Shown in pieces: positions 53,774 to 64,000 of a DNA stretch of 64,000 nt. This DNA is from Daphnia carinata. Lineage: Eukaryota; Arthropoda; Branchiopoda; Diplostraca; Daphniidae. The translations under genes were made by a program, and so were the position numbers. The notes beneath the pieces are model-generated. The model did no database searches, was not told the DNA's origin, and worked only from the letters and a program-made list of their open reading frames with translations. Position 1 is the stretch's first letter. Each line of letters begins with the position of its first letter. The DNA is taken from positions 8,340,424 to 8,404,423 of the forward strand of contig NC_081334.1 in assembly GCF_022539665.2 (NCBI RefSeq). The letters run 5' to 3'.

Positions 53774-55315
53774 TGGCGTTTGACCGAAACCAAAGTGTTA
53801 CTTATAATTTAGTACAGAATTATTTGAAATCGAAAGGATGTCTTACGCACTTGAAGTCCTACGTAAAACAACAGGACAGTGTTGTAATGAAAGCTGCAAG
53901 TGGACATGATCGGGGTAAGTAAAAAGTTAATGCCACGTATGGTATTTTTGCATCTCCTGATAACCCACAGAGGTTAAACGCTATAAGTTGTTGCCTTTCT
54001 TCAAATATTATGATTCCTTAGCTAAAAAGTTCATTTGTCTTTCCTATTAGCTGTTTGCCGAAATTAAAAGCTACCTTGCGAACAACATAGCAACTGTTTT
54101 CTCATCACCAAATAATTTTTCTCGAGCAGCAATTCATAAGCTTGTTCATTATTTGCTGATAGCAAAGGTCAACCTAACAAGTTTTTATATATTGAAATTT
54201 ATTATTGCTTCTTATCATCCAAGGTATTGTGTAGCAATATAAACCATTCGTTATAATCTTACTGCAAACGTCGTCCAAGACATTGTATGGTACGGGTATG
54301 ACCACTTTGTGTCTGTTATTGAGAAATGTGGAAATGGAGGAAAAGGTAATACCAAGGAATAATTCCTTTGAATTATATTAAGTAATTAATGAACTTATTC
54401 AATTGTCATTTACAGCATAAACTCATGATTCTGCTGCTGACTTAAAATCAAGAGCCACACTTGTCTCCAGTTCCCAATGTGAAGATCCAGCGAAAAGTAA
54501 TGCTCACACAGCAATTCTTCAAATAACACTATTAAAGTTAATTAACGACTTGTATTGTTATTTTCCGCACAAGATCTAACCTCGGCTATTGATCAACAGA
54601 CAACAGTATAAGTATTAAGGTCCCAATTGGAATATGGAAAAAAAGTAGTTCTAACGGAAAAATTCTTAAAAAAAATATGATGAAATTAATAAGTGTATTA
54701 TCTTGTTATTTGCAGTACAAACTCTTACCTCTACTACAAATCCAGAGCCAACAGCCCAAGTTTTTCGAGAAACGAAACGACAAACAGTGGCATTGGCAAA
54801 TCTGCCTTAAACAATCTGCATTAAAAGGTAGGTAAAACATGCTATATCATTTTAAAAATTTAGGTTTGATAAGTTCTAAAAAATGTGGTTACACATTTTC
54901 GTCGTATTTCTTAAAGCAGTATGAAATAGTCGGGGGAAAAAATAAGCACAAACGGGAAAACCACCAAACGCGAATTTCTTTCCTCTCCTTCTTCGCCAGC
55001 GCAAAACACAAAGAAAATCCCAACTAGCCAAGATTACGTTATGTTGAACAAACTTGGAATAGGTCTGAAGAAGTTTCAGTTTTCATCGATGCTACTGCAA
55101 AAGGATTGCTGGATGCAATTATCAGGTAAAATTCAATTTAGGCCTACCTGCATATCTCGCACTTACAATAACAATAATGATGTATGATACGTTATTTACA
55201 GCACGTACCCACGTTTAGCAGGACACCAATACTCCTACGGGAATTCGTTCCGCAACACTTTGCCTGCTAATTTGTTACTGGATATGTCGTCGGACATGGC
55301 CTATGTTCACGTAAG
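53774..55315 (+). pseudogene. Multi-exon gene of unknown function, probably decayed
   Basis: Exon-like blocks with GT-AG edges: 53774-53915 (ATG start, VTYNLVQNYLKSKGCL, somewhat LisH-like), 54051-54167 (LFAEIKSYLANNIATVF, HKLVHYLLIAK), about 54224-54345 (LTANVVQDIVWYGYDHFV, with a stop near its start), about 54418-54496, about 54718-54830, about 54950-55125 (LNKLGIGLKKFQFS) and 55201-55311 (TYPRLAGHQYSYGNSF, ANLLLDMSSDMAYVH). The order and spacing look like one gene. At least one block needs a frame change. No catalytic motif. I do not recognise the family; the last two blocks recall lineage-expanded proteins of aquatic invertebrates, which is only an impression. Confidence 0.4.
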
Positions 55316-55320
55316 TGTTG

Positions 55321-55575
55321 TTATTTATTTTTATTTCCTTTTTTCTGTTCTAGCCTTTTGTTTTTAAATTGTAATGGAGAACCCATAATGCTATTGGAAG
55401 CATCATATACGTCATGCCCATCGGTCGGAATTTTGAATTTGATATTGTTTTTAAATTGTAATGGAGAACCCATAATGCTATTGGAAGCATCATATACGTC
55501 ATGCCCATCGGTCGGAATTTTGAATTTGATGGCGCTGATATGAACGCCTAGTTCTGTGGGAAAAACATCTGTCAT
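55321..55575 (-). CDS. Small frame built on an exact 87-bp tandem duplication
   Basis: 55358-55444 and 55445-55531 are the same 87 bases repeated head to tail with no evident difference. Because 87 is 29 codons, the minus-strand frame stays open and repeats KFKIPTDGHDVYDASNS and IMGSPLQFKN twice. It starts MTDVFPTELG and ends KKGNKNK. Near-identity of the copies means the duplication is recent, or gene conversion is ongoing. Whether it is translated is unknown. Confidence 0.3.
   Translation of the reverse strand: MTDVFPTELGVHISAIKFKIPTDGHDVYDASNSIMGSPLQFKNNIKFKIPTDGHDVYDASNSIMGSPLQFKNKRLEQKKGNKNK
55358..55531. repeat. Exact 87-bp tandem duplication
   Basis: TTGTTTTTAAATTGTAATGG begins both copies, at 55358 and 55445. 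Confidence 0.95.
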
Positions 55576-55830
55576 CTTCTGAACATACCCACCAGAAGAA
55601 ATGGATCACCCCCTTCCAATTTCGCTGTTTTAACACGCTTAGAATAAGGCCCATCGGTGTCTCGCGCCGGAATTTTTTTCGTATATAAATGTTGGATGCA
55701 AAATTCTCGGGTTTTTTCGCATTAGATAGATAAAGTAATTTTCCTTATCTCGAATTTCTTATGTAAAATCCATTCAGGATTCTATGAAAGTCATGGACAT
55801 AAAATATTGGATCACCCCTTAAACAGCTCG

Positions 55831-55968
55831 CATTGATTGTCCCTACCCGCGGTCTAGTCTTAGGATATAGGGTGGCAAAACAAATTCACCTATTTTTTTA
55901 CCTAACTATTTCTTCCACATTTGCCACTCCATACCCTAAGGCTAGGACGCGGGTAGGGACAATTAATG
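55831..55968. mobile_element. 138-bp palindromic MITE
   Basis: The left arm begins CATTGATTGTCCCTACCCGC and the right arm ends GCGGGTAGGGACAATTAATG. The arms pair over about 49 bases with a loop of about 40. The flanking AT-rich sequence shows no clear target duplication. Confidence 0.75.
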
Positions 55969-56920
55969 TGGGCTGCAATCGTTCAAGTCTCTTGGTGCTT
56001 TTAATAAAGGAGGTGAAAGAAGTTTGTGGGGCCAATGAACTGTGTTGCAGAGAGGTGGGTAAGTATTTTCTTTTCTCTTAATTCCCATTGGATTTTAAAG
56101 TCTGAACTACACATTGGTACACATTGGTTGGTTAGTAGTTTGGCATTCGTCTCGTAGACAACAGTGAGTTAAGTCGATGTATTATGGAACACCATTTACG
56201 TTTAGTGCCAGGCAAGAAATCAAATTCTACCATCCTTTGAGATTAATATTATTTTTACTTACCCTAAAAATGGCGTAAATAGCGAAGGACTTGAGTAAGT
56301 ATACGTGTAAATTTTATTTTTGGTGGTGATAGTGTTACATTAAAATCTTTATTGTAAAGGAAACTTGGTGGTGTTCTAAATCAAGGAAAGCGTACAGATG
56401 TAAGTTTCGACCAATTGCCCAGCAAAACGGACACTACCGACATGCTGCTTTCGACAGAGATAAGGAGATGGGATACGACCGTGTTAAAGCCGCCATGACA
56501 CTTTTTGGGGCAGCATCTAGCGGCTTATTCCCTCCCTTCATCATTAGCAGACGAATTCCCTGCAAGGAACCAATGTGACAGGCGGCTAATTTGAATATGG
56601 GAAAGGAAAGTCGGACATTTCGCCAGATAAAAACACACAACGAAAGTTCTGTGACTCTGAGAGCGTTGAAAACTCGGAGAATCAAAAGGGGTCGATTTTC
56701 TGGAATTTTTGGCTTACAAATACTTTCCATTCCAGTTTCCATTGAATTGTTTCCAGGGAACCTGTTAGCTAATTATCAAATTTTATACTGCAAAATACCC
56801 AGCTCAGTTTACAAGTTGTTACAATTTACTTTTAGACATTAAACTTTCTTTTGTGTGTTATTAATTGGCGCATTGTCTAACTCTCCGTGACCATTTCAAA
56901 TCAGACGCCTATAACAATGC

Positions 56921-59090
56921 TTGCTTGCAGGGAATTCGTCTGCTAAAGAGAAAGGGAGGGAATTAGCCGCTAGATGGAGTGCCGAAATCTGTCATAGCGG
57001 GTTTCCCTATTTCGTGTCCCATCTCCTTATCTCTGGTTTGGAATATAACCGCGGCACCCATGAAGCGGAACTTAAAAATTTTACTTTATTGGCGAAGGCT
57101 TTTCGGCGTGCTGCTTTAGAAGGAAGATTAGCAAGGCATGTGTTTTAAGACGTCCGTGTCGAGTAAATTTTTATACTAGTTCATTATTGATAAAGTCGCT
57201 GTAGTGTAATACTAACCTTATTTATACAGAATGGGGCATTGATTATAACGAAAACGTGCAACGGGCACTCTTAAAGTAGAAGTGTATTGTATTTTAGTAA
57301 AGCTCTAGGTAGTGAATTCGATTTCTTTTGATGCATTACTATCGACGGATTCAGCAAGCGCGCTGGTTTTAATCAGCTGCCCTGCTATGCCGTCTCTACT
57401 ACGAGCATCATCGGAAATATTTTGTGACGCGACGTTCGCCACCCTACCCGTGGGTTTTTCTCGGCTCTTTACAATTCATGTATCGGCTAATGGACCCGTA
57501 GGAGCATTTTCTAAGCTTATTGCCTATTTTTTATTTATGCTTATATTACCTCCGGCAGATATTTCCTATGGCATACGCAAATGATGACGGGCAAATCTGA
57601 GTCTCTTTATGATTTGGTTTTTGCTCAGATTCACCGAAAACTGGACACCCTTATTCCAGGAGATGCCACTAGCGTGTGCCTTATGGTAAGCGATTACGAA
57701 TTTGCAATTCTGAACTCCAGCAAAAGAGCTTTCCCACAAGGAAGAGCCAGAGGTTACTGGTTCCACTTTGGGCAGGTATTCTGTTTCTAAATACAAATAT
57801 TGTTACTCGTAGGCTGCTTGACGTTAACTATTTCTGGTTGCTCATTCTAGGCGATTTATCGTCGGGTTTACAGCGAAGGTCTCCAACTTGCATACGTATA
57901 TTAATACTTAACAGTTTCCTTTTTAATACTTCTAACTGAAAACTATTTTATTCAGCAAGCAAGGAGACAACGAAGACCTGGAGTTCGTATGCGACAACAA
58001 GTCGTTTGAGGGGCTCCTTTTGGCAAAGTTACCTTTAAACATTTTAGCTTTTGCACTGCTAAAATTTAACCTGGTATGTTTTTTGTTCATGTTGAATTGT
58101 GATTGTACGCCTTGTAACAAAACCAGAATAATGGATTGGATTGTTACTCGTAGGCTGCTTGACGTTAACTATTTCTGGTTGCTCATTCTAGGCGATTTAT
58201 CGTCGGGTTGACAGCGAAGGTCTCCAAGTTGCATACGCTCGCCCAAACGTACAGAAAGTTGTAAAACTTTTAATTGCACTTGCCCTTTTACAATGCGAAA
58301 GCACTTTGGAGGGATTTGAGGTAGGATTTTCTTTATATATCCGCCAGTTCATTCCCGGAGTTATTTTGTTTTATTGTGGTAGTTTTTTTCTTTTTATATC
58401 ATGAGTTTTTTTTTATGTTGAATTGTGTTCTATTCACTATATTTTGACTTAAAATTCTTATTACTCCCTATGTCAAGCTATATATTTATATACAATATTT
58501 GGATAAAATCTAAACTAATCTAGGCCCTCCGGTCCCGTCGATTGTTCTTTTAACAGTTAATTCAAACAAGTTCGGTGACTCTATACTGGAAGTTGAAGGC
58601 CAGAAAATTAAGGACGTCTTCATCAGAATTTTCGAATATTTTTTTAATTTCTGGTTGGTCATCGTCACCCCAAGGAAATTCTGCGTATGCGGTGATGGAA
58701 GGCGGACAAATAATGAAGTTGAAAGTTTCCATCGTTGATTTAACTCGCGATGAGATGGGCAACATCAAAACTTTTGGAAAGTTATTCGTAAGTAGCCTAA
58801 TTTGAATTATTTTTTAAATATTTTTTGTCTTATTCAATTCTTTGTTAATTGTAAAGGACATTTACAAAAAGTTGAACGGGATGCTCGCATAGATAGCGAA
58901 CTTGCAGCAAACAAAATAAACCATTATTTAGACCTCAAGTTCCTAATCAGCGTTACATAGGCCGCACCACGATTGCAAATCAAGAATTGCTGGCAAGTGG
59001 CTGCGTCAACGTCTTCCATTTCCTAGAAATGTGTTCCAACTTTTTCGAACCAGCACGCCAGCCGGCTGACAATCCGCCAATGGTACGTAA
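56921..59090 (+). pseudogene. MULE-type transposase, fragmented and with internal duplications
   Basis: Plus-strand blocks: 56931-57148 (unassigned, basic helical), 57312-57584 (ASSEIFCDATFATLPVGFS, the MULE core start with catalytic Asp in CDATF, then LFTIHV), 57584-57778 (VCLMVSDYEFAILNSS, second Asp position, then GYWFHFGQ) and 58191-58320 (AIYRRVDSEGLQVAY, VVKLLIALALLQCEST). FHFGQA-YR-V---GL-Y is the hallmark of MULE transposases. Further blocks at 58515-58800 and 58856-59084 are less clear. The AIYRR exon occurs twice (57850 and 58191). Frame breaks and duplications show decay. Confidence 0.65.
57799..58240. repeat. Duplicated segments within the MULE remnant (A copies)
   Basis: Segment A, about 100 bases starting TTGTTACTCGTAGGCTGCTT, occurs at 57799-57898 and 58139-58238 with two or three differences. 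Confidence 0.85.
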
Positions 59091-59255
59091 TTAATACTTA
59101 ACAGTTTCATTTTTAATACTTCTAACTGAAAACTATTTTATTCAGCAAGCAAGAAGACAACGAATACCTGGAGTTCGTGGGCGACAACAAGTCGTTTGAG
59201 GGGCTACTTTTGGTAAAGTTATCTTTAAACATTTTAGCTTTTGCACTGCTCAAAT
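57899..59255. repeat. Duplicated segments within the MULE remnant (B copies)
   Basis: Segment B, about 165 bases starting AATACTTAACAGTTTC and running through CAACAAGTCGTTTGAGGGGC, occurs at 57902-58072 and 59092-59255. The second copy ends where the LTR element begins. Confidence 0.85.
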
Positions 59256-59260
59256 TTCAA

Positions 59261-60267
59261 ACACTATACGCGAAGGGAAGCCAGCAGTCATGCACAGCTC
59301 CTTCTTAAAGGACTTACGCGAGGGCGGCCAGCAACTGCAGAGCCCCCTCTTAACGTCCTATCGGACATCGGGCCAAATCCCGACTCCCCGTCTGAATAAA
59401 GGAGAGGCCAGAGGTCGACTCACGTTCGACCTGACCTCTAGGGGAAAGACAGCAATACGAAAACAGAACATGGTAACAAAGTTAGGAAACAGATGGCAGC
59501 ACTTACAAAACAGACCAAAGAGGGCAACAGTTGCAACACTCGGCCTTTCCTGACTCGAAGTTTCACTTTTAATAACAACAATAACATTTGAAAACTTCGA
59601 AATCACATACGAAAAATAATGAAAATGCGTCCTCTTCATCGTTCCCAAGGTGTTCGCTCACAGGTTCTGTAGCTGAATGTTGTGACTCGAACACCTTTTG
59701 GACTCCTCTCGTCGGATGGCAGCAACTATTACTTCCAGACAGCATTTTCAAAAGAGGTAAACCAAGATGGCGGCGTCACGGAGAGCAGAAATTTTCACCA
59801 CTTACGCGGCGCGCGGGTCCGTGGTAGGCGACTTTGTAAAAGTCGTTCGATGGCCTGTTGAGATCCCTCTTCTGACACCAAATGTTACAGTTTCTTCCAT
59901 TTATGTACACAATTACACAGCGAAATTACAACACAGGACATACAAAATACACACAACATAAACTATTTACAAATACACATACACTATACGCGAAGGGAAG
60001 CCAGCAGTCATGCACAGCTCCTTCTTGAAGGATTTACGTGAGGACGGCCAGCAACTGCAGAGCCCCCTCTTAACGCCCTATCGGACATCGGGCCAAATCT
60101 CGACTCCCCGTATGAATAAAGGAGAGGCCAGTCTGCCAGAGGTCGACTCACGTTCGACCTGACCTCTAAGGGAAAGACAGCAATAACGAAAACTGAACAG
60201 GGTAACAAAGTTAGGAAACAGATGGCAGCAATTACAAAACAGACCAAAGAGGGCAACAGTTGCAACA
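59261..60267 (-). mobile_element. Small non-autonomous LTR element (TRIM-like)
   Basis: Two direct copies: 59261-59538 (truncated at its left) and 59883-60267 (385 bp, TGTTACAG...TTGCAACA). They share CACTATACGCGAAGGGAAGC to AGGGCAACAGTTGCAACA with about 95% identity by eye. Only 344 bases separate them, without a gag or pol motif, so the element is a miniature or heavily deleted LTR retrotransposon. Confidence 0.8.
59862..59880 (-). promoter_or_regulatory. Primer-binding site, tRNA-Leu type
   Basis: On the element strand, two bases after the LTR end, TGGTGTCAGAAGAGGGAT appears. It is complementary to the 3' end of tRNA-Leu (ending ...CTTCTGACACCA), a primer known for several Gypsy lineages. 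Confidence 0.65.
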
Positions 60268-60269
60268 AT

Positions 60270-61715
60270 AGCTAACATAGCCAATCCTTTTATTATTTAG
60301 CTACTAAATGGCCGTTAGAAATCTCACGCTTGTATCTACAGTATTTTCAAGGTTCATGAGTAACAAATTCCACCTGCTGGGATAGGATTTGTGTTAGATA
60401 GCTGGAAACAGCAACCAAACTGTTGTACTCTGAACAGCGTGCAAGCCGTTGGTTACCTTAGTAATATTACACAGTCACTGCATGCACACGATTATAAATT
60501 GAACTTGCTTTTTCGCATTCCCGTTTGAAGGGGTTCTTGGCTTAGTGTTCGCGGAATTTGCAGTCAGGCTTCTTGTATGTCTTAGCGAGTGTCTCTTTAT
60601 AATTGGCAAATCGAAACCTTGCTGTTTACCCGCTAAAAGAATAGCTATTCTTCACTGGCTTGCTATCGTACGCTCGGCTTCAATTATGCTGCCTTGACGT
60701 CGGCGACTGGATTAAAATAACAAAAACAGATGTTGACTTGAATTGTAAGGTAGCCTATATAACGATTTCCTGTTCGATACTACGTTGGTTGGAATGGACT
60801 AGTATCAATGCTTATGTAAAAGAATGTACCAGTGGCCAGTGACCAGTGTACCAGTGACGTCCATCTAATTGCCCTTTTAAAAAATTACAACCAATCCGTT
60901 TTTGACATTCTACATAAGCAGCAACAGAAATAATTCTGTCACAAATCCCGAGTCGGAAAAGGCAACCACTAAGACGCCCGCCGGTTTGTTTGGTGACGGT
61001 ATACAATAAGCGCATGGTTTTCTATTCGCGCTCTACCAGTTCTGCTACCATCGGTACAGCGATTGACGATTTAACAATTTCCCCTCATACGTCATTCTCA
61101 GAGGTTCTCACTTTGCGTCTCCACATAGTTCTAAAGTTATCGCTAGATGTCCTCAGAAATTCCGATTGCGAGTGTAGCCAAGGAAAGTAGGCCATGTCCA
61201 AGATTGAGGATGTCGATGGCCATCCCAATTCCAGTCATAGTCCACGTTTGTCTCTTTCTCTGTCGTCACGTTTAGAAGTGCCCGAGTGCAGACACTACTA
61301 CATTGCTATTTATCCTGCAGTTCTGGTCGCAGCCAAGTTGCAACTCAACAAATCGTGAATTTTTTTCCCGACTGTGTACCAATTCAGCCTCGAGAACCGC
61401 CTTTTTGATCGGGAACAAAATTTTAACAGAGTAACAGAGTAAGCTTGTTGTGTCATTCAATTGGTTACTAGGCAATAAAGCTGTTGGTATTGATTTTTGG
61501 TTGCTCAAACTGTGAACGGTGAATTTCCCGTTAACCTCAGATTCCCTTAGTTAACCTCGGTTCTCTGTAACTCTGTTAACGAAAACGGAAAAACCAAGGA
61601 GAGAAATCACTGTAATATACTGTTTATTATATAGACTACTTCTTCTGCAAGGTTGTGCAATCCTGATAATTAATAATTTTTTTTTTCATTAGTAGTTCAA
61701 AAGAAGCTCTTCATC
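60270..61715. other. Intergenic region upstream of the NDRG gene
   Basis: Only short frames. GTGACCAGTGTACCAGTGACG at about 60838 is a small CCAGTG-type repeat. A TATATAG at 61628 could belong to a promoter of the downstream gene, but nothing decides this. Confidence 0.3.
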
Positions 61716-63504
61716 ATGTCAAATCCGTCTGCTGATAGTGCTTTCGCCATGGACGACATTTATCGGGCCACAACAACAAGTATACCAAATGTTTCGCGAA
61801 ATGTGCTGGGCTCGTTGAAAACCTTCGTTGGAGCTGGAGGCAACGACCCAGATGAGAAAGAGGCCTTCCTGGATCTTAAACCATTAACCAGGTTGCTTTG
61901 AATTTTTATACACATAAACTAGTTAATACTGCATTACCAGTTATATTCAGTTAGAGCCAAACTGTTCAGTATGCATGAACACACACATTTCACCTCACGG
62001 TATGGTTTTATGTTAGCATTTTCACAATATTCCCCCCCCCCCCCCCCATCTTTATACTAACCTTTTTAATAGTTTCACAATGTGTTAATATGTTTGTGGC
62101 ATGTTTAAACTAATAATGAAGGTCCTGGATGTCAAAATGACAACTGACTTCTGCTTCCAGTGCGCAAGCAAACATACATAAAACATACAGCTTGATCATT
62201 TTGTGGTGCATAGATGTATTGTGGGAAATAACTTTCTAATCCATTCCATATATTGGGGATGGAAGAAAGAATTTATTTCTCATGTTTTCTGCCACGTAAT
62301 TTAATCCTTAATTTTAGGGTACAATGTATGTTTGTTTGTTTTTTAGAGTGAACAGACATCCAAGTGCTAAAACATTTCCTCTGTTATTTCATCCGCTTTG
62401 TAGGTTCTTTCTAACCTGTAAGTTCCAGAAGTGGGGTGTCAGTTTTGTGTTAATTTCGTAATTTTTATCTGTAGTGTAATCCTATTCACAAAACATCTTG
62501 GAACCGTTGCAAGTTTTTCCCTGATTGGAGAAAAGTTATGCTTGTTGAAAGACAAAGATGTTGAAGCGATGTTGAATGACGAACAATGATAGCTCAAAAT
62601 GTGCATTGCAGGCACAGGGCAAATGATCAATTTCCTTGAATGCATTTGTCATAATATGGAAGTATTCGGTAAAAATAGTTACTGGAGGATTACTTCAATT
62701 CAGGTTACTTCCTTTTTTGGGTGGAGATCCACGGCGGCAAAAACTTATAAGGCGACGGTGGCCCTATGTGATTGCATATGAAAATATGATAAGAAAAAAT
62801 AATTTACGCAGCCACATGAATTGTTTATTGTTCTGTAAAATATTTATATTAGATTTCCATTCAAATTTCATGTACCACTAAAGAATACGTGACGCCTAAT
62901 TTATATTCTCACGTTTATTGCAGAAGAGGCCCGCCCGCCGAAGTCGGTGATGATATCGAACTGAAGGCAGTCCAGTTGCAGTTCCCATCGGCTCGCACGT
63001 TGGATAAGAACAACTCTCTTTACCAGGTGATCAAATAACGTCATACCGTGTAAGTGTTAGAAAACTTTCTCGCAGCAATAGGGTCGCACATCCGGGAATT
63101 ACACACTGATATTACTTTATCACTGCTGCATCAGGGCATAAATCTATGACAACTGACTTCACTGTTTAAAATTATAACTAAATTTACTAAATCTATGTAT
63201 AGGAAGAACGGATCGAAACAGGAAGAGGCACACTGCTCGTTGCTATACAAGGCGATCGAACTCAGCCTGCCATGATCACGTACCACGATTTAGGACTTAA
63301 TCGTAAGTAGCAAAGGCCATTTTTTTGCTTACCTACAAATAAATAGATAATATAATATTTAAAATTTCGTTTTATGTGAATAGATGTGGCCAACTTCCAG
63401 GCATTTTTTAACTTTTCAGAGATGCGTATTCTTGCCCAAAATTTTTGCTTGTATCACATCAATGCCCCAGGCCAAGAGGAAGGTGCGGCCACAGTACCAG
63501 AGGG
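61716..63504 (+). CDS. NDRG: NDRG-family protein, first four coding exons (3' end beyond the window)
   Basis: Exons: 61716-61891 (ATG; MSNPSADSAFAMDDIYRA), 62924-63026, about 63204-63302 and 63384-63504. All edges are GT-AG and the frame passes through without stops. The N-terminus is disordered. Then come VGDDIELKAVQLQFPSA, EERIETGRGTLLVAIQGD, PAMITYHDLGLN (the NDRG alpha/beta-hydrolase start), HVANFQAFFNFSEM and FCLYHINAPGQEEGAATVPEG, where vertebrate NDRGs read HVDAPGQ. NDRG proteins are alpha/beta-hydrolase-like, without the catalytic triad, and act in stress response, differentiation and vesicle trafficking. About 60% of a usual 350-residue protein is still to come. I cannot say which NDRG paralogue. 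It is the only gene here that looks intact. Confidence 0.88.
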
Positions 63505-64000
63505 GTGAGAGTTTTAAATTTCTGAACTTTGCAACAATAACTCAACGTAGTTAGGTATATTTGTAATTGGTAATGTAAAAGAGAGTATAAGGGCGCGCCA
63601 TTATTCGGATACCAAAATTTGATCGCCTACGTTACTTCCGGTTTGATCAAAAGGTGGCAATCCTGTCAAGAAGATAAACAAGCAGAAAATCGGAAATTAT
63701 AGCCCTTCTGTCTCCTACGTCCATTTCGTCTTGAGAACGGACGTAATGTTGAAATGTCCGATAGAACAGGTGGCAGGTGGTAGCTAGTTTTGCTGGAGCT
63801 TATAATCCTTGTTTGTTTCTACTCGAATTATACCTTTTCACTGAGATTTCTATTTCCCCCATTGTAGTTTTAACTTCATTTCAGAGGATGCCAGCTACAT
63901 AGTTTCACTGTGGCTTGATGAGAAACTAGACCAGTCACATTAGAGTGATTTTCTCAATGCCAAAAATCACAAAATTTTGTTTTTCTTTTTATTGATTTTT

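Noticed and set aside
62032-62048. Run of about 17 C bases as a structural element
   Set aside because: A plain homopolymer within an NDRG intron. No partner sequence or repeated motif. Could also be a sequencing-length artefact.

Overview
The window looks like repeat-dense, AT-rich chromosomal DNA of an arthropod, most plausibly a small-genome crustacean such as Daphnia. This is inferred, not proven. Spliceosomal introns are short (about 50-300 bases), there are no bacterial gene arrangements, an NDRG gene has clean GT-AG introns, and the transposons are of arthropod type (errantivirus-like Gypsy, Copia primed by half a tRNA-iMet, BEL, Helitron, MULE, hAT). Only one gene looks like an intact host gene: an NDRG-family gene whose first four coding exons lie at the right edge (61.7-63.5 kb). 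Nearly everything else is transposons, gene fragments carried by transposons, or decayed coding DNA.

Layout. 0-1 kb: minus-strand coiled-coil pseudogene at the edge. 1.4-1.6 kb: palindromic MITE. 1.7-4.1 kb: decayed plus-strand coding DNA of unknown family. 5.1-7.2 kb: element with 270-bp terminal inverted repeats carrying a chain of phase-matched minus-strand exons. 8.25-8.65 kb: solo LTR with ATAT target duplication. 9.6-10.0 kb: MITE. 10.77-16.08 kb: Helitron copy 1, split by a Copia element (11976-14396, target duplication CTTTG) and joined directly to the 5' end of a second Helitron. 16.5-17.0 kb: partial copy of the large TIR transposon. 19.4-19.8 kb: BEL-like gag remnant. 19.95-29.76 kb: tandem array of about 268-bp units split by a complete env-bearing Gypsy element (20311-28931, both LTRs, 4-bp target duplication). 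29.76-34.8 kb: second, broken Gypsy. 35.6-37.4 kb: glycoprotein-like relic. 38.85-39.72 kb: short complete Helitron joined head-to-tail to another. 40.3-46.3 kb: PHD/Ulp1-type gene split by a 4.9-kb TIR transposon. 46.4-47.8 kb: hAT transposase remnant. 48.6-52.5 kb: Helitron copy 2, with a TA-flanked MITE inside. 53.8-55.3 kb: unrecognised multi-exon gene. 56.9-59.2 kb: MULE transposase remnant with internal duplications. 59.26-60.27 kb: small LTR element with a tRNA-Leu-type primer site. 61.7 kb onward: NDRG.

Main result: the transposon at 41350-46267. It has inverted repeats of more than 500 bp built from GGAGAAATAGGACC motifs, a 5-bp target duplication (TCTAG), and a cargo of intron-containing fragments of two unrelated mitochondrial-protein genes, AIFM1-like and ABAT-like. 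Removing the element and one target copy joins the flanking minus-strand PHD/Ulp1 reading frame exactly in frame, which independently supports the boundaries. I could not place this element in a named superfamily. It behaves like a Pack-type, gene-capturing DNA transposon.

Nesting gives a partial order of events: Helitron 1 before Copia; Helitron 2 before the TA MITE; tandem array before Gypsy; PHD/Ulp1 gene before the capturing TIR element.
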